Below, piece by piece: positions 63,584-64,000 of a stretch of DNA of 64,000 nt; position 1 is the first letter of the stretch; each line of letters begins with the position of its first letter. The position numbers and the translations under genes are program-made. The DNA comes from Acidobacteriota bacterium (lineage in GTDB: Bacteria > Acidobacteriota > Terriglobia > Bryobacterales > Bryobacteraceae). The stretch spans positions 1-64,000 of the forward strand of contig JACPNQ010000019.1 in assembly GCA_016185425.1 (NCBI GenBank), given 5' to 3'. The notes below the pieces were generated by a model. It was not told the DNA's origin and searched no databases. It worked only from the letters and a program-made list of their open reading frames with translations.

Positions 63584-63623
63584 CAGTTCGCAGCGTATCA
63601 CAGCGGCATGTCAATCGCCCGCG

Positions 63624-64000
63624 CTAATCTCCCATTAGCCGGCCATAACCGCCAAGCCCGGGTACGTGATCGCAGATCGCCTTGATCGAGGCCGTTAACG
63701 GGATGGCCAGCACCAGTCCAATCCCACCCCAAAGGAAGCCCCAAAACATCAGGCCGATCGTGACGGCGAGCGGGTTCAGATGGACTCGGGAACCCACCAG
63801 CTTTGGATAGAGCAGGTTCAACGCCAGCAAGTGGAAAAACGCAACGGTGGTGCCAATGACCAGGTAGTCGGCAACGTTGTCGTAGACAGTAAGCGCCGAT
63901 AGGTACGGCGGAATAATCGCGAGCGGCAAGCCGACATAGGGAACCAGGCTGAGGAATCCGCTCATCGGTCCGACGATCAGCCAGTATGGCACCTTGACCA
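63624..64000 (-). CDS. AI-2E family transporter, C-terminal part (cut by window edge)
   Basis: About 125 residues are visible. FLSLVPYVGLPLAIIPPYLS and LLYPKLVGSRVHLNPLAVTI (then GLMFWGFLWGGIGLVLAIPL) are the signature end of the AI-2E/PerM/TqsA permease family. The frame stays open to the window end, so the N-terminal half lies beyond 64000. Family members include autoinducer-2 exporters and Na+/H+ antiporters, so the substrate is open. Confidence 0.88.
   Translation of the reverse strand, partial: VKVPYWLIVGPMSGFLSLVPYVGLPLAIIPPYLSALTVYDNVADYLVIGTTVAFFHLLALNLLYPKLVGSRVHLNPLAVTIGLMFWGFLWGGIGLVLAIPLTASIKAICDHVPGLGGYGRLMGD

Overview
The window looks like a piece of an Acidobacteriota chromosome, most likely Bryobacterales/Solibacterales. 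The clues are two secreted proteins with Solibacter-type TIGR03437 repeats, an Acidobacteria-style Ser/Thr kinase with a periplasmic TPR region, DUF885 and TAT-exported enzymes typical of that group, and G+C of roughly 60% by eye. No rRNA genes or CRISPR arrays were seen. There is one tRNA gene.

Layout. 0-8.5 kb: a minus-strand operon (kinase, MEMO/AmrB protein, TAT-exported PLP enzyme) ending at a strong terminator, divergent from phhB and a beta-lactamase/NamZ muramidase fusion. 8.5-16.6 kb: a small AT-hook-like protein behind a palindromic promoter, two transporters, a secreted TPR protein, a bifunctional-nuclease pair and miaB. 16.7-22.7 kb: hemB, a PhoD-like phosphatase, a membrane-anchored GH113-like protein, rpmI-rplT, a coiled-coil gene, zapA and a PII gene. 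22.7-36.3 kb: a broken ISL3 transposase, VOC, SMP-30 and MgtC genes, two TIGR03437 proteins around a queE-queC-MFS operon (with a stray queE 3' fragment), hrpB and a class V aminotransferase.

36.3-53.6 kb: about 17 kb of co-directional tailed-phage structural genes. It holds small and large terminase, portal, scaffold, P22-like coat, neck/tail genes, a G/GT pair with a textbook -1 frameshift site, a very short tape-measure candidate, DUF2460-type proteins, an L+J-like hub with four clustered cysteines and a tail protein with a glycosidase-like C-terminus. I see no integrase, replication, repressor or lysis gene, and composition matches the host. This suggests a gene-transfer-agent-like or domesticated particle, or a structural remnant, and is the best candidate for an undescribed system.

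53.6-58.8 kb: an ilvB-ilvN-ilvC-cimA operon behind an Ile/Val-rich leader peptide and a terminator, a classic attenuation layout. With cimA it implies isoleucine synthesis from pyruvate via citramalate. 58.8-64 kb: a DUF885 lipoprotein, tRNA-Arg(TCT), an FHA-TM-lytic transglycosylase fusion, a LEA14-like membrane protein, a TAT-exported TIM-barrel epimerase-like protein and the 3' part of an AI-2E-type transporter gene that runs off the window.
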